Part shown: positions 41,458 to 53,073 of the stretch, in pieces
Layout: every line of letters starts with the position of its first letter
Position numbering within the stretch: position 1 is the first letter of the stretch
Notes under the pieces: model-generated
What the model was told of the DNA's origin: nothing
Seen by the model: only the letters and a program-made list of their open reading frames with translations
The model's database searches: none
Position numbers and translations under genes: made by a program
Source: Powellomyces hirtus
Taxonomy: Eukaryota; Chytridiomycota; Chytridiomycetes; Spizellomycetales; Powellomycetaceae
DNA length: 64,000 nt
Direction of reading: 5' to 3'
NCBI GenBank assembly: GCA_025526995.1
Contig: JAHLKG010000022.1
Location: 186,001 to 250,000 of the forward strand

Positions 41458-44415
41458 ATGCTCGTCCTCCAAATGTATGCCCTATGTGTTTTCGCCATTG
41501 AGGTCTGCTCAGCGACGTGGTTCGCCACTGGATATTCCGGCACAAGACGCCAGCCGCAGAAACAGCGCCTCGTCTCGGCCGGCTACGAGAGTCGTCCCTC
41601 ACTTGAATTCTCAGACGTGGAAGAACTTGAGCGTAAGCAGCGGAGTTTCTCGCACGGTTCCTTGATCTACTGGCCACTAAGGTGTTTTTTTTTGTTTGGT
41701 TGTCCAAAGATGTCCTGGACACGGTGTTTCGGGGCCACTTGACGCGGGAGCAGAGGCTGGCTATTGAGCATGCCGCAGGTTGGATGTAATGCTAAAATGT
41801 GTCAAACAACTGCGTTGTGCTTACTGTCAAGTCTTGGGTGACCTCGATAGGCCGATTGCAAACGTACGAAGCAAAAGGAAATGGGTGTTTCAAAGCTGCA
41901 GTGGCGCAGGTCAAAGCAGGGTGTTCGACATTGGGAATCAACGAACGAGAGAAGATCACATGTAGGCTCTAGAACCTCCAGGATTCTGCTTCATGCATCG
42001 TCTGTTGTAACCAGCTATGTGATATCACATCTTAAGATGCGGTGCATCTGACGAGATGCGAAATATCGACGGCCAGTATTCCCATCCCGCCCGAATGTCA
42101 GCGCGAAGCAACGGATTTGGACGTGTATGCTTGTGTCGAGTACGTTCAATCCCTCGGTGCTTGTGGGAAAAAGGGTGTGGGCAAGGTTTGGAGCATCGGT
42201 TGACACATCGGGGTTAGGATCCTGTCTCGCGTTCCTCAATTGTGGACATCCTACTCTGGCTACGTTCGCGAAGTTGGTATGCGTAACTAAACGTGTGGGC
42301 AGACCACACCAACCGTGAGAATCTCACCCAGATCCTCGTCCCAGTGAACATGTGTTTTGCGATTCAGTACGAGAACCATCAGAGTAAGCTCTCGCTCATC
42401 AGTGCTCTTTAGCCGCGGCGCCTACTCGCACTGAGACGTGACGATCTTGTTCTCCTCAGATACGGTCGAGCGCTTATTCAACAACGTTACTATGCATCAA
42501 ATATCGAGTTATCGACTCTTGCGGCGACAGCACATGGACATGGAAAACTGGCATAATCAGGAAATTGGCCGGTTGGCAAGAGTCGAAAGTCTTCAGCAAC
42601 GGCTCCTGACGCAAGCGGGCGACATCGAGGTAATTGGATAGGGACAACTTGGAAGACGACTCGTGTCACGAACACACTGAAACAAAATGTGAAACAATAT
42701 ATAGGCATCGGCCAAGAGCGCCACGGACGCGGTTGCGGGTCTCGATACGAGTATGAATGCCGCGCTGATGGCCATCAAACACATTATCCACCAACAGTCA
42801 GAAGCGCGAGTCGTGGCCGAGCTGTTGATGAAAACGACTGAGAACTTGTCTGACGCAGTGAAAACAGAGCTGAGTGGGACTGCGGAGGTACGAGCAAAAC
42901 ATTGCTTTTGCTTGTGTGCTTTGTGTATTACGGAACTAAGTTGGTGGCTCCAGACCGTTCATGCCATGGACTCCAACATCAATCGAGTGGCGAGCGATGT
43001 TGGAAAGATTGTGGAACAAGAACTGGCAGCACTGGCTTCTCTGGGAGACATACAGGTTGCAAGTTGATGCGTCACCCCTCGTCGAAAAAAAAGTGGCTGG
43101 CTGCTCATGTCCAAAGAACATTTGACGTAGGCTATGTTCACACGTTTTTCGAAGGAGATGGCGGAACAAAGTGGCGCGGCTCTAGCGGTAAAAACGATCA
43201 AAAAACACACGGACGGTCCCGGTAACCCACTATAACCGCTAACATTCCTACAGGACATTGCTCGTGTTGATGACAAGGTTCTCGAAGCTGATGGGAGGTT
43301 GGAGACCTTTATGAACCACAATGCACTCAGGATGGGACAGTTGATGGTTCGACCAGTCTTTTGGACAATGTCAAAAAGGGAAATGGGGCGGCAATTGTGC
43401 TGACTTTGGTTTGTGAGATAGGCTTCAGTGAACGAGATCTATGATTATCAGAAACAGAAGCTCGCAGATACGGTGCAGGTGCGCACTACGCACGGGCGTG
43501 GTTCCAACAGCACGAGGCCGGCGGGAGGGGGGGGAGAAAAACTGATGTTTTGCGTTTGATAGGGGTTGTCGGATCTGAAGGAGTCGACTCGTGAAACTTA
43601 TGAAATTCAAAGTTTGATGAATGGGGATCTGCGGGAATTCAAGGTTTGGCATGTGGGGAGGAGGTTGGCGCGTTCAGAATCTAAAACAAAAAGTCCCCAT
43701 CCAAACCACAGCGCGCTCACGAAACACTGGCCGAGAAGTGGTCCCGTTCCTTGGTACATGCCGAGGAGCAGTTGACGAACCTCTCTGCCCGGTCGGCGGA
43801 ACAGATTGGATTGCTGGTGGAAGCGGCCGAAACGGCCACCCTTCGGCATACGGAGGTTGCGAGAACCCTGCGGCCCCTTAAAGTGTTTGCTGGGGCAATC
43901 TATGGTAAACATTCGAACGACCGAGGCCGACAATGCGGCTATCTACAGCTTGCTAACCATTTAGTTCCAGACAAGGTGGTACGAGCGGGTGCAGTTATGC
44001 TGGTTGCGGCGACGACTGCGGCTGCGTTCTTGATCACTTTGGTCTTGCCGAAACGGAACCCGGTTGGACGGATACTGGGACTTGGTAAGGCTGCGTGTGC
44101 GAGTACGAGCTCGGAACGCAGCTTGGAAACGAGTTCAGAATGTACCTGCTTTTTTTTCTTTCTTTTAGCGTGCGCGGCAGACTCGGCCATCATGGTTAGC
44201 CTCGTGGATGTGGCAGGCGAGGATGTGGGGACTTGCATAGGACTTACGGTACGAGGAGAAGCCACCTTTTTTTTTCCCCACCCAGTCGGGCCGACGGAGG
44301 GAGGAGGAGGTGTGATTCCCAGGCGTCCACTGAAACAACCGTCTGGGTAGATCCACATGCTCTCGCTGCTGATCATCATCCGCCGTCGCTGTTTCGCGGC
44401 TACACCCACGCTTGA
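41458..44415 (+). CDS. KAR5/GEX1/Brambleberry-type nuclear fusion protein
   Basis: Seventeen exons: 41458-41632, 41710-41778, 41851-41961, 42037-42139, 42218-42276, 42345-42383, 42460-42629, 42705-42887, 42954-43055, 43131-43187, 43254-43346, 43422-43478, 43563-43643, 43712-43904, 43971-44084, 44169-44248 and 44323-44415, giving 592 aa. Family members act at the nuclear envelope when gamete nuclei fuse. A signal peptide (MLVLQMYALCVFAIEVCSA) is followed by the cysteine-rich domain: GCFKAAVAQVKAGCSTLG, HLTRCEISTASIPIPPECQ, ACVEILSRVPQLWTSYSGYV and VNMCFAIQYENH. A long coiled coil follows (LRRQHMDMENWHNQEIGRL through VARTLRPLKVF), then a membrane segment (AGAVMLVAATTAAAFLITLV) and a short polar tail. 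Two inner splice choices were settled by family match: the donor at 42140 and the acceptor at 42344. No other KAR gene is nearby. Confidence 0.85.
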
Positions 44416-45160
44416 CCGTCAGGAAGGGCGCGGAAGGAGGGATCTGAAGAGCGATGTGGACCGTCAACACGATCAGCACCACCTTGCTTGCGTACAACGG
44501 TGAGGGTTGGGACTCGATGATGCAGATGACCACAAAGAAAACAAAAAGCCCTCGGCTGACCCACGTCGCCCTCCACAGTGCACCACCGTTCCACTCCCCG
44601 CTCTGGATGGCTGCGCAACCGCCAGCCAGGCGTGAATATGAACACGGCGCGCCGCCATCGTCAGCTGCCGCTACTGCACCCTTGCCGCGCTTTGCTCGGT
44701 ACATGTGAGGGTGGGGGGGGGGGGGGGGGAAAGTGGAACTGCAGCGCCCCCCCACGCGTTGCTGTTTCAGGTGCTTCTGAAACGGGTAGATGGAAACCCC
44801 GAACGTGTACGTATGTAGTGTGGTTGTTGGTAGATAGATGACTGTTGCTATTATTGCCGTGTTTTGTGTGCCTGTGGTGGTCTATGGAGGAAGAGAATGC
44901 TATCGATCTGTGTGAGGCTAGCGCAGGAAGTAAACTGTCGTGCGTGCATGTATTTAACAGAGATGAAAAAGCACCCCCGCCCAAAAAAGTGAAAAATGCA
45001 GCGCGGAAATGTGTCTCTATGTATATGGGAATGGAATATGTGTGTGTATGTATGTATGCTGGCTGATATGCGGGCCCCCCTCCCTCTCTCTCGTCGCTTG
45101 TGTGAGAATGTGTGTGATCATGGTTTGCGTGTTTTTTTTTGTTTTTTTTTTTTGGAGATA
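44416..45160. other. Region between convergent KAR5-like and ACL4 genes
   Basis: 745 bp with strong simple-sequence character: a run of 17 G at 44713-44729, T runs near 45130-45153 and GT-rich stretches. No coding frame with conserved features was found on either strand. Confidence 0.5.
44713..44729 (+). repeat. Homopolymer run of 17 G
   Basis: Seventeen consecutive G bases (after GGGT), read directly from the sequence, in the gap between two convergent genes. Length may be uncertain because such runs are error-prone in sequencing. Confidence 0.85.
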
Positions 45161-46510
45161 TCACATATCCATGGGATCCTCCTCGTCCTCCTCCTCGTCT
45201 CCGTCCTGCTCCATCGCGGCCGAGGATGGCGGGTGTTGTTCGAGGAACGGAGTGATTTCGGCCATGAGGTGGGTCGTGTGTTCGATCATGCCTTCTTCGG
45301 CGCCAAAGCGTTCTTGGAGCTGGGGGAGGAGGACCAAAAAAAAAAAAGGAGGGGAGAGTGCGGGTCATGTCAGCAAATGTGGGGACATGGGTGTGTGGCC
45401 CTGTCAAGCAACAAACATTACCTGCATAAAGTGCTCAAAGCACTCACTCGCCTCTGCCCACGCATCCGCCTTTTCCGCATCGTCAACGTGGACCGCATTG
45501 CTGCTGCTGTCGCAGCCCTCGTCCATTTCCTGCTCGTCGTCATCGTCCGCGTCCCTATCGGCACCGGCCCGCCCGCCGCCCATGCGATACAGACACCAGC
45601 CGTAGAGATACCACGCTTCGGGGTCTTCATCGTTTTCTTCCTCCAGAGTCCGCAGGACGGCGAGGGCGCGGTCGTGGAGGGAGAGTTCGAGCAGGATTTT
45701 GACGAGGTTGATGCGGGCGGGGTAAGGTGGTTGTGGTTGTGGTTGTGATGGTGGGGAGGAGAATGCGGATGAGGAAGATGCTGATGATGAGGGCGGGGAG
45801 AACCACAGGTCCATGGATGTGGATATGGACGCAATGGCATCATCGGGGCGGCATTGGGAGAGCCGCATGGAGGCCAACACGAGGTGAGCTTCCGGGTTCG
45901 ACGGGTCGGCGGTGGTGGCGCGGTGGGTGAGTGCCTCGCATTGGGCTTCGGCGTCGTCGAGGTCGCAGCAGTCGGTCATGTAGATCTCGGCCATGGAGGA
46001 GAGCGCGTCGGAGAGTTTGCGGCGGACGATTTTTTCTTCTTCTTGCTGCTGCTCGCTGCCGGGTGGTGCTGCTTTGCATCGCTGGAGACACTTTTCCAAC
46101 ACGTGCACCCCTTTTCGATACTGCCGCAACGCCTCCTCGCCGACACTCAACTGTCCCAAATACAGGTACTGCTCATACAGCTCGTCCGCCCCACCGCCAC
46201 TGCTTGCCGCGGCCTGTTCGAAATACGTTCGCGCGGCCTCGGCACAGGCCGCCGCGGCGGCGGGGTCGAGTTCGGCCGCATCGTCTTCGAATGCATTCAT
46301 GCGTTCCATTTCACACACGCCCAAGGCGACGAGCACGCGCGGGTGCGTTGGGGACTGGGCGTGGGCGCGGTGCAGGAATTTCAAGGCGAGATCGGGGTGG
46401 CAGTCGTCGAGCGCCTTTTGGGCGGCAGTGAGGAGGGCGTCGGTGGAGTGGAATGTGGTGGTGGCGGAGGCGTCGGGAGAGGGGTCGGTGGATGGTTGGT
46501 CTTTGGACAT
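45161..46510 (-). CDS. ACL4: ACL4-like TPR chaperone of ribosomal protein uL4 (Rpl4)
   Basis: Two exons on the - strand, 46510-45422 and 45319-45161, give 415 aa. TPR-type helices fill most of the length: LLTAAQKALDDCHPDLALKF, HPRVLVALGVCEMERM, LYEQYLYLGQLSVGEEALRQ, NPEAHLVLASMRLSQCRPDD and DPEAWYLYGWCLYRMGG. The C-terminus is very acidic (QDGDEEEDEEDPMDM), as in yeast Acl4, which holds newly made Rpl4 for delivery to pre-60S ribosomes. Acidic and Ser/Pro-rich insertions interrupt the repeats. A longer frame continues upstream of the chosen ATG but with a poorer start context. Other TPR proteins remain possible; the acidic end and repeat order are the main support. The start is 855 bp from the divergent eEF3 gene. 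Confidence 0.78.
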
Positions 46511-47365
46511 GTTGGGTTGTTGGGTGATGTATGTGGGGGTTGTGAGATTTGACAAACTGGATAGGAGGACACTTTTCGAAAAAACCCATTGGGAAAATGG
46601 GGTGCGCTTTTCCGTCAAAAGCAAATATGCGGTCACGTGATGGAGTATGAGTCAGCACGCATTGCGCAGCCATGAAAGGTTCCACGATTTGTCTTACGAG
46701 CGGTTGTCTTTCAAATACACATGTCGAACAACGCATTGATAAGGCGCTCATCTTCTTGCACTATCGATATGATATGATAACCCTCCTGTTGACAGCGATA
46801 GGAACTTGCACAAGGGGAGGGATATATGCAATAATAATCCAGAGAGAGACACGTGGGAGCAAGGACCGACCTGGATCCAGGAGTGAGTGGCAGGCTGGAT
46901 ATAGGAAGGATCCAGAGCCACGGAGTCAGTCAATCGCCATCCATCAATTATTCATCCAGCGCACGCACGCACGCACGTTTCGCCTATCGCTCGTTCTATT
47001 CCCAGACAGAACATGGTCGCTCTACTTGCGTGTCTATCTGATGGGCATTCATCTTGACCGATCGATGAATGATGATGAGGGAAACGTGAATGATACTACA
47101 TCTAGGTGCGAGACAAGCAGATTGCTGTTCCCCTCCTCCTCGCCTTCTCTTTCTCTCTCGCGCCCCCTTTCACGCTCTCTTTGGGAAAAAAAAAAAAGGT
47201 GAAAAAATTTTCATCTCTACTTCACTCACGTAAAAAGGCTCGCCCGGTTCCAAACTCGCTCCTGCTTTTTTTCTCTTTACCCCCTCCACTCCCTCCCTAT
47301 CCCTATCCCGCCCTCCCCTCTTCCCTCATCCCGCCCTCCCTCCCCGTATTCCCTCCCCTTCTCGA
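46511..47365. promoter_or_regulatory. Shared upstream region of ACL4 and eEF3, with CT-rich tract
   Basis: 855 bp between divergent starts. The last 240 bp before the eEF3 ATG are strongly pyrimidine-rich on the + strand (about 47125-47190 and 47264-47365: repeated CCCTCC, CCCTATCC), typical of highly expressed fungal genes. ACGC repeats occur at about 46962-46977. The transcription start is not determinable. Confidence 0.55.
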
Positions 47366-50300
47366 ATGCCCGTCCCATCCGCCACCACCGGCGACATGGC
47401 TGGCCCAACCATCCACTCCCCCGACGCCGCCCGCATCCGCGACCTCCTCAACAACCTCTACACGTGCGAGACCAGCGACGAATGCATCACCATTGGCGCA
47501 GACCTGGGCGACGCCATAAAGTCCGCCGGCCTAAGCACCCTCGAGTCCGCCGGCGTGCTCGACAACCTCGCCTCCCAGGCCCAGAACAAAAAGTCGGGTT
47601 TGGCCCGTGAAGGCGCCCTCCTCGGAATGTATGGTCTCGCCCGTTCCCTCGGACGCCCAGGAGAACCCTATCTGATGGCCCTGCTGCCCGTCATGCTCGA
47701 CGCCTACGCCGACAAGGGCCAGCCGGTCCGCGAGGCCGCCGAGATGGCCGTCAAGGCGCTCATGGCTGTGCCATCTCCGTACTCTACCAAAGTCATTCTC
47801 CCTTACCTGTACGACGCCATGACCCGCAAGTGGCAGACCATGGTCGGCGCTCTGGACGTGCTCGGCAAACTCGCCGCCACCGCCCCCGAACAGGTCGCTC
47901 TTGCCCTCCCCGAAATCATTCCCCACGTCACCGAGCGGCTGCACGACACCAAAGACGAGGTCTCAAAGGCTGCCACCGTCTGCATGACCAACGTCTGCAA
48001 GGTGGCCAACAACCCCGACATTGCCCCGCATCTTCCCATGCTCGTCAGCTGCATGGCGCGGCCCACCGAAGTCCCCGACTGTGTCCAGAAGCTCTCGGCC
48101 ACCACGTTCGTTGCCGAAGTCACCGGACCCGCGTTGGCCATCATGGTGCCGCTGCTGGCCCGCGCCTTGAACGAGCGCGCCATGACCGTTGTCCGTCCCA
48201 CCACTGTCATCACTGACAACTTGTGCAAACTCGTTCGCGACCCGAAAGACGCTGGGCAGTTTTTGCCGCAGCTGCTCCCTGGCCTGAACAAGCTCATCGA
48301 AACCGCCGCTTTCCCCGAAATCAGACAACTCGCTGCCGTCGCCCGCAACACCTTGGTCAAGGCCGGAGGAGACGGTCACGACGACACCCCGCAGCGAAGC
48401 ATTGCCACCGAAGCTGAGCTCACCACTCGCCTCCGAGGCCTCCTCGCCGACGTTGCCGACTGCAAGGAAGTGGACGCATTTGCCGCAAAGGCGCTCGCCT
48501 ACGCCGCATCCAACCTCCACGAGGTTCTCGTCATTGAGGTTTACAACGACGCGGAATGGCAGGCTGCTTGCACTCCTTACCTGTCTTCCTTTATCCCACA
48601 AGACAAGGCTGCCGCGATTACCTCCAAGCTGTCTGCCCACTACCGTGACGCCGAGCACGCGCGCCGAATCAAAGAGTCGGGTCTCGACGACGAGACTGGC
48701 GAGGAGCTCTGCAGCTGTGACTTTAGCTTGGCCTACGGAGGCATGATGTTGCTCAACCACACCACCCTCCGTCTCATGCGGGGTCGCCGCTACGGTCTCT
48801 GCGGGGCCAACGGAGCTGGCAAATCGACGCTCATGCGCGCCATCTCTCTCGGCAAGGTTGAGAACTTTCCTTCCCCCGACGAGCTCCGCGCCGTCCTCGT
48901 CGAACACAGTCTGCAGGGTGAAGATACGTCTTTGCCCGTTCTCGAATTTGTTGCCAGCGACAAGCGCTTGAAGGACGTGGGACGCGCTGCCATCCAGGCC
49001 GCCCTCTCCGAGGTCGGTTTCGACGGTGAGCGTCTCGAGCAACAGGTTGGAAACCTCTCTGGAGGTTGGAAGATGAAGCTCGAGCTTGCCCGTGCCATCC
49101 TGATGGACGCTGATCTTTTGCTGTTGGACGAGCCTACCAATCACTTGGACGTTGGCAACGTGGCCTGGTTGGAAAACTACCTCAACTCGCAGGAAAAGCT
49201 CACCGTCCTGGTCGTTTCCCACGACTCTGGATTCTTGGACAATGTCTGCACCGATATTATTCACTACGAGCGCAAGAAGCTCGTTTTCTACAAGGGCAAC
49301 CTGTCCAAATTTGTGGAACGCAAACCCGAAGCCAAATCCTACTACACCCTGTCCACAGAGAATGTCAAGTTTGCCTTTCCCCCGCCCGCTTTCCTCCAGG
49401 GAATCAACTCCAAAACCAAATCTATCCTCAAAATGACTGGCGTGTCGTACGCCTACCCTGGTTGCGACAAGCCGTCCCTCACCGGCGTCTCTGTCGGTGT
49501 GTCTCTGTCTTCGCGTGTGGCCATTATCGGACCCAACGGTGCCGGTAAATCCACAATGATCAAGGTCCTGACGGGCGAGGCCATCCCGCAGGAAGGTCAG
49601 GTGTGGAAACACCCCAACTTGCGAATTGGATACGTTGCCCAGCACGCCTTCCACCACTTGGACCAGCACTTGGAAAAGACACCCAACCAGTACATCCAGT
49701 GGCGATACCAGAGCGGCGAGGACCGCGAAGTGCTCGAAAAGGAATCGCGCAAATTGAACGAGCAGGATCTCAAGCAGATGGAAGTCTCCATCGAAGTCAA
49801 AGGCCAGCACCGTCGCGTCGAGTACCTCATTGGTCGTCAAAAGCTGAAAAAGTCGTTCCAGTACGAAGTCAAGTGGATCGGCATGCTCCCCAAACACAAC
49901 ACCTGGATACCCCGTGAGAAGCTGCTCGAGCTTGGATTCCAGAAACTCGTGCAAGCGTTCGACGATCGCGAAGCGTCCCGAGAGGGACAGGGGTACCGTG
50001 AACTCACCCCCTCGGTCATCCGCAAGCACATTGAAGACGTGGGTCTCGACGGTGACATTGCTGACAACAACGCCATGCGTGGTTTGTCGGGTGGACAAAA
50101 GGTCAAGGTGGTCATTGCCGCTGCCATGTGGAACAACCCGCACATGCTGGTTCTCGACGAGCCCACCAACTATCTCGACCGCGACTCGCTTGGCGGTCTC
50201 GCCTGCGCCATCCGCGACTGGGGAGGTGCGGTCGTTATGATTTCCCACAATGAGGAATTCGTCGGTGCTCTGTGCCCCGAAGTGTGGAACGTCGAGGCTG

Positions 50301-50597
50301 GAAAGCTCACCAAGAAGGGCAAGGGAGTCGTCAATGAAGACGCGTTCGAGGACAATGCCAAGGAGGAGGCAGCCCAAAAGAAGATTGAGGACAAGGTGGC
50401 CGCCAAGCCCAAGAAGAAGAAGATGACGAGAAACGACGTCAAGGCCCGCGAAGTCCGCAGGAGAGCCCGTCACATGAAGTGGCTCGTTGAAGGTGGAACC
50501 AAGGAACCTGATACAGGTATGTCTTACTGCTCCAACAATACCCTCACACTCCTCGCATGGATCCTGATCGTTTCACTCCCAAACAGATTCCGATTAA
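47366..50597 (+). CDS. YEF3: Translation elongation factor 3 (eEF3)
   Basis: Two exons, 47366-50516 and 50587-50597, give 1053 aa; the second exon adds only three codons and the stop. eEF3 is the fungal ABC-F ATPase that drives E-site tRNA release and translocation. N-terminal HEAT repeats (VREAAEMAVKALMAVPSPYS; WQTMVGALDVLGKLAA) and a helical bundle precede ABC1: Walker A GANGAGKST, signature LSGGWKMKLELARA, Walker B LLLLDEPTNHLDV. ABC2 has GPNGAGKST, LSGGQKVKVVIAAA and MLVLDEPTNYLDRDS; the chromodomain insert (VEYLIGRQKLKKSFQYEVKW) sits between its Walker A and signature. The C-terminus is lysine-rich (KPKKKKMTRNDVKAREVRRR). Codon use is strongly C-ending, which fits high expression and creates a long antisense frame. 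An ATG at 47396 would match the usual N-terminus slightly better. Confidence 0.97.
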
Positions 50598-51144
50598 AAT
50601 ATTATCGAACCACACACATCATGATACCGCAAACAATCTGTCAACAGATTGTTCCCCTTTTGCTTAACCTCTCCCCGTATTTTTATTATTTGGGCAAAAC
50701 GCGTTCGTTGGCTGCTCGCATTAGAAGAGGGTTTCACTTTCTGTTGCCGCCCGTCCTAGAGGGGAGGGGATTTTGAGAACCGTATTTATCATTTCTTTTG
50801 TATTCTACTTCTTTTTTTTCTTGTTTGTTTCTTTTGACAAATATCGATACACGCCTTATTATTGAACTTGTGATCAGAGCTCATCCAATGTGGCGTTTCA
50901 CACGCCGCTGACTCACCCACCGCTCACACCCCACACTCAAGCCTGACTGTTCCTGTCGCCCATTTGACATTCTTTCGGCCCAACATTTAGATCGACATTT
51001 TCCCTTTCCCACCCCGTTGTTTTCAGCAAAGCAAACAAATCCAACCGACAACTCCGTCTGTCCAGCCTCCCAATTCTCTACAACGGATAGAGAGATTCCT
51101 TTCTCGTTTACTCTCAAGGCACATACCCACATAGCTTCACAACC
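50598..51144. other. Intergenic region between eEF3 and RCHY1
   Basis: 547 bp containing the eEF3 3' UTR (T-rich, about 50795-50840) and the RCHY1 promoter. No further feature is recognised. Confidence 0.5.
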
Positions 51145-53073
51145 ATGGACGATACTCGACGCCCGACCAGCAACCAGAACCACACCCACGTCCACTCCCA
51201 TTCGCACGACGCAGACTGTGACCACTCCCACTCTTCTTCCATCTCCTCCTCTTCCTCCTACTCCTCGACGTCCTCCCAATACGAAACCGATTCCGGACCG
51301 TCCTTTGTGAGCGATTCGGAATCCGACACCGAACCGTCCCTCCTCACCACGGCCTCCGGACACCATACGCATAGAGATGATGGGCGACATCGGCATGATG
51401 AGAATGGGGAGATGGGGACGGATGAGGGCGAGGAGAGTGGCGAGAGCAGGCAAACCCTGATTGATCGGCAACGGAGATTGAGGAAGTTGATTGTGGAGAT
51501 ACAGCAGGATGATGGGTTGGATGCGTTTGAGAAGGCAAAGAAGATACAGGTAGCGTGCGCCACGCGAGTCCAATCTCCAACCGATTTGTTTTGTGAGTGA
51601 GGGGTGAAGAGTGACACTGACGTGTTTTTTGTGATGTTTGTGTGTGTTTTAGCAACTCATGAGCAGCAATTACACCAAATCTCTGTACACGAATACGGCA
51701 GATCCGGCCGGGTCGTCAGCTTCAAATCCGGCGTTGCTCGCCAATTTGCAGTTGGATCCGTCTGCGGAAGGGTTTGGGGTGCTGAGACCCGAGGACCGGG
51801 TCAAAACGTGGCATGTAGGTTGACCAGCGTGGGACGAAGGAAATAGGTGTTGTTGGGGCAGGGACAAGAAATGGTTCGGTGGATCTCATTGGTTTTTGAG
51901 CTTGTTAGGACCGAGATTCACAAATACTGGGATGCAAGCATTACCAGCGTGGAGCGAAGTTGCAGGCGCGATGGTAAGGGTGTTCCATTGCACACACCCG
52001 TGAGAAAAGACAATGCTGGGTTGTGCCGTCATGCTGATCTTCTTGCCATCCTCCCACCTATAGTTGCGGCAAATGGTTCACATGCCGGTTTTGTCACGAC
52101 GAAGTGTCGGACCATACACTCAATCGGTACGTAGCAATGGGCATACCCCGACCTTTGTTGCGCTCCGATGCTTACCATGTAGGTCCCCCTCCCCTTCATT
52201 TCTCCAGCCAACAAACAACCACCATGCTCTGCATGCACTGTCTGCACCCGCAACCCGCCTCGCAACATTGCAGCGCCTGCCACGCGCAACTCTCGACGTA
52301 CTACTGCACGATCTGCAAGCTCTGGGACGACGACCGCACCAAGCACATCTACCACTGCGCGGCGTGCGGGATCTGCCGCATTGGGCGCGGCTTGGGCGTC
52401 GACTACTTTCATTGCGAAAAGTGCAATGCGTGCATGGCGATTGGACTCGATGGAGGGAACCATAAGTGCATTGAACGGAATTTGGAATGCGATTGCCCGA
52501 TTTGTGGAGAGTACATGTTTACGAGTACGAGTACGGTGATTTTTATGGTGAGACACGCTGTCCAAAACAGCCCCTCCACACCCCAATTCTCGTTTCCAAC
52601 CAGTTTCTCCTACCCCCTTGCTTTTCTTCCCCCAGCCATGCGGCCACTGCATTCACTACTCGTGCCACCAAACGTACATCCAAACCAGCTACCAATGCCC
52701 GACGTGTTTCAAATCGCTGTCGGACATGACGGACTACTTTGCGCGCATCGACACGATGCTGCAGCACCACACGATGCCGCAAGAGTATGCGCACATGACG
52801 TCCAAACTCTACTGCAACGACTGCGAACAGCGCTCCACGGCGCCGTACCATTTTCTGTACCATGCGTGTGGAGAGTGTAAGGGGTACAATACAAAAGTGC
52901 TGAGTGTGGAAAAAGGGGGTGTGCTCGTGGGGGACGGGAGAGTGGCTGCGGCGGAGAGTGCGGGTGCTCCTCCGGGTGCCCCGGCGTCAAATCAGGCACC
53001 GGCCCCGCCGTTTTTGGACATGGAGCGACAACAGAACCCCCCGCCGCCGCCGCCGCCGGATGAAGCGCTGTAG
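51145..53073 (+). CDS. RCHY1: CHY and RING zinc-finger E3 ubiquitin ligase (RCHY1/Pirh2-like)
   Basis: Six exons: 51145-51549, 51653-51814, 51909-51973, 52064-52126, 52208-52547 and 52636-53073, giving 490 aa. The zinc modules follow the Pirh2 order: CHY finger (LGCKHYQRGAKLQA, CCGKWFTCRFCHDEVSDHTL, MLCMHCLHPQPASQHCSAC), CTCHY finger (YYCTICKLWDDDRTKHIYHC, CRIGRGLGVDYFHCEKCNAC), then RING (CDCPICGEYMF, MPCGHCIHYSCHQTYI, YQCPTCFKSL) and a rubredoxin-like C-terminal knuckle (LYCNDCEQRSTAPYHFLYHACGECKGY read in two parts). Animal Pirh2 ubiquitinates p53 and other nuclear proteins; a plant and fungal role in iron or stress signalling is known for relatives. About 190 N-terminal residues are His/Ser/acid-rich with a short coiled coil. 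A poly-Pro run ends the protein. Confidence 0.92.

Noticed and set aside
41191..41472. 93-codon - strand frame ending in a Pro-rich motif
   Set aside because: It overlaps the KAR5-like first exon and has no recognisable features; most likely a shadow frame.
42277..42302. 26-bp intron in the KAR5-like gene
   Set aside because: Too short to be spliced. The acceptor at 42344 gives a normal 68-bp intron and a better family match (REV-VNMCFAIQYENH).
44661..45407. 248-codon - strand frame in the KAR5-ACL4 gap
   Set aside because: Made mostly of His/Pro/Ser/Thr simple sequence produced by homopolymers and short repeats; partly overlaps ACL4 in another frame.
47963..50473. 836-codon open frame on the - strand, opposite eEF3
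   Set aside because: It lies wholly inside the eEF3 gene and has no recognisable domain. Strong C-ending codon bias in eEF3 removes antisense stops, which explains its length.
50881..51573. 230-codon - strand frame overlapping the start of RCHY1
   Set aside because: Low-complexity Gly/Arg/Val-rich translation opposite a real exon; no conserved features and no splice logic.
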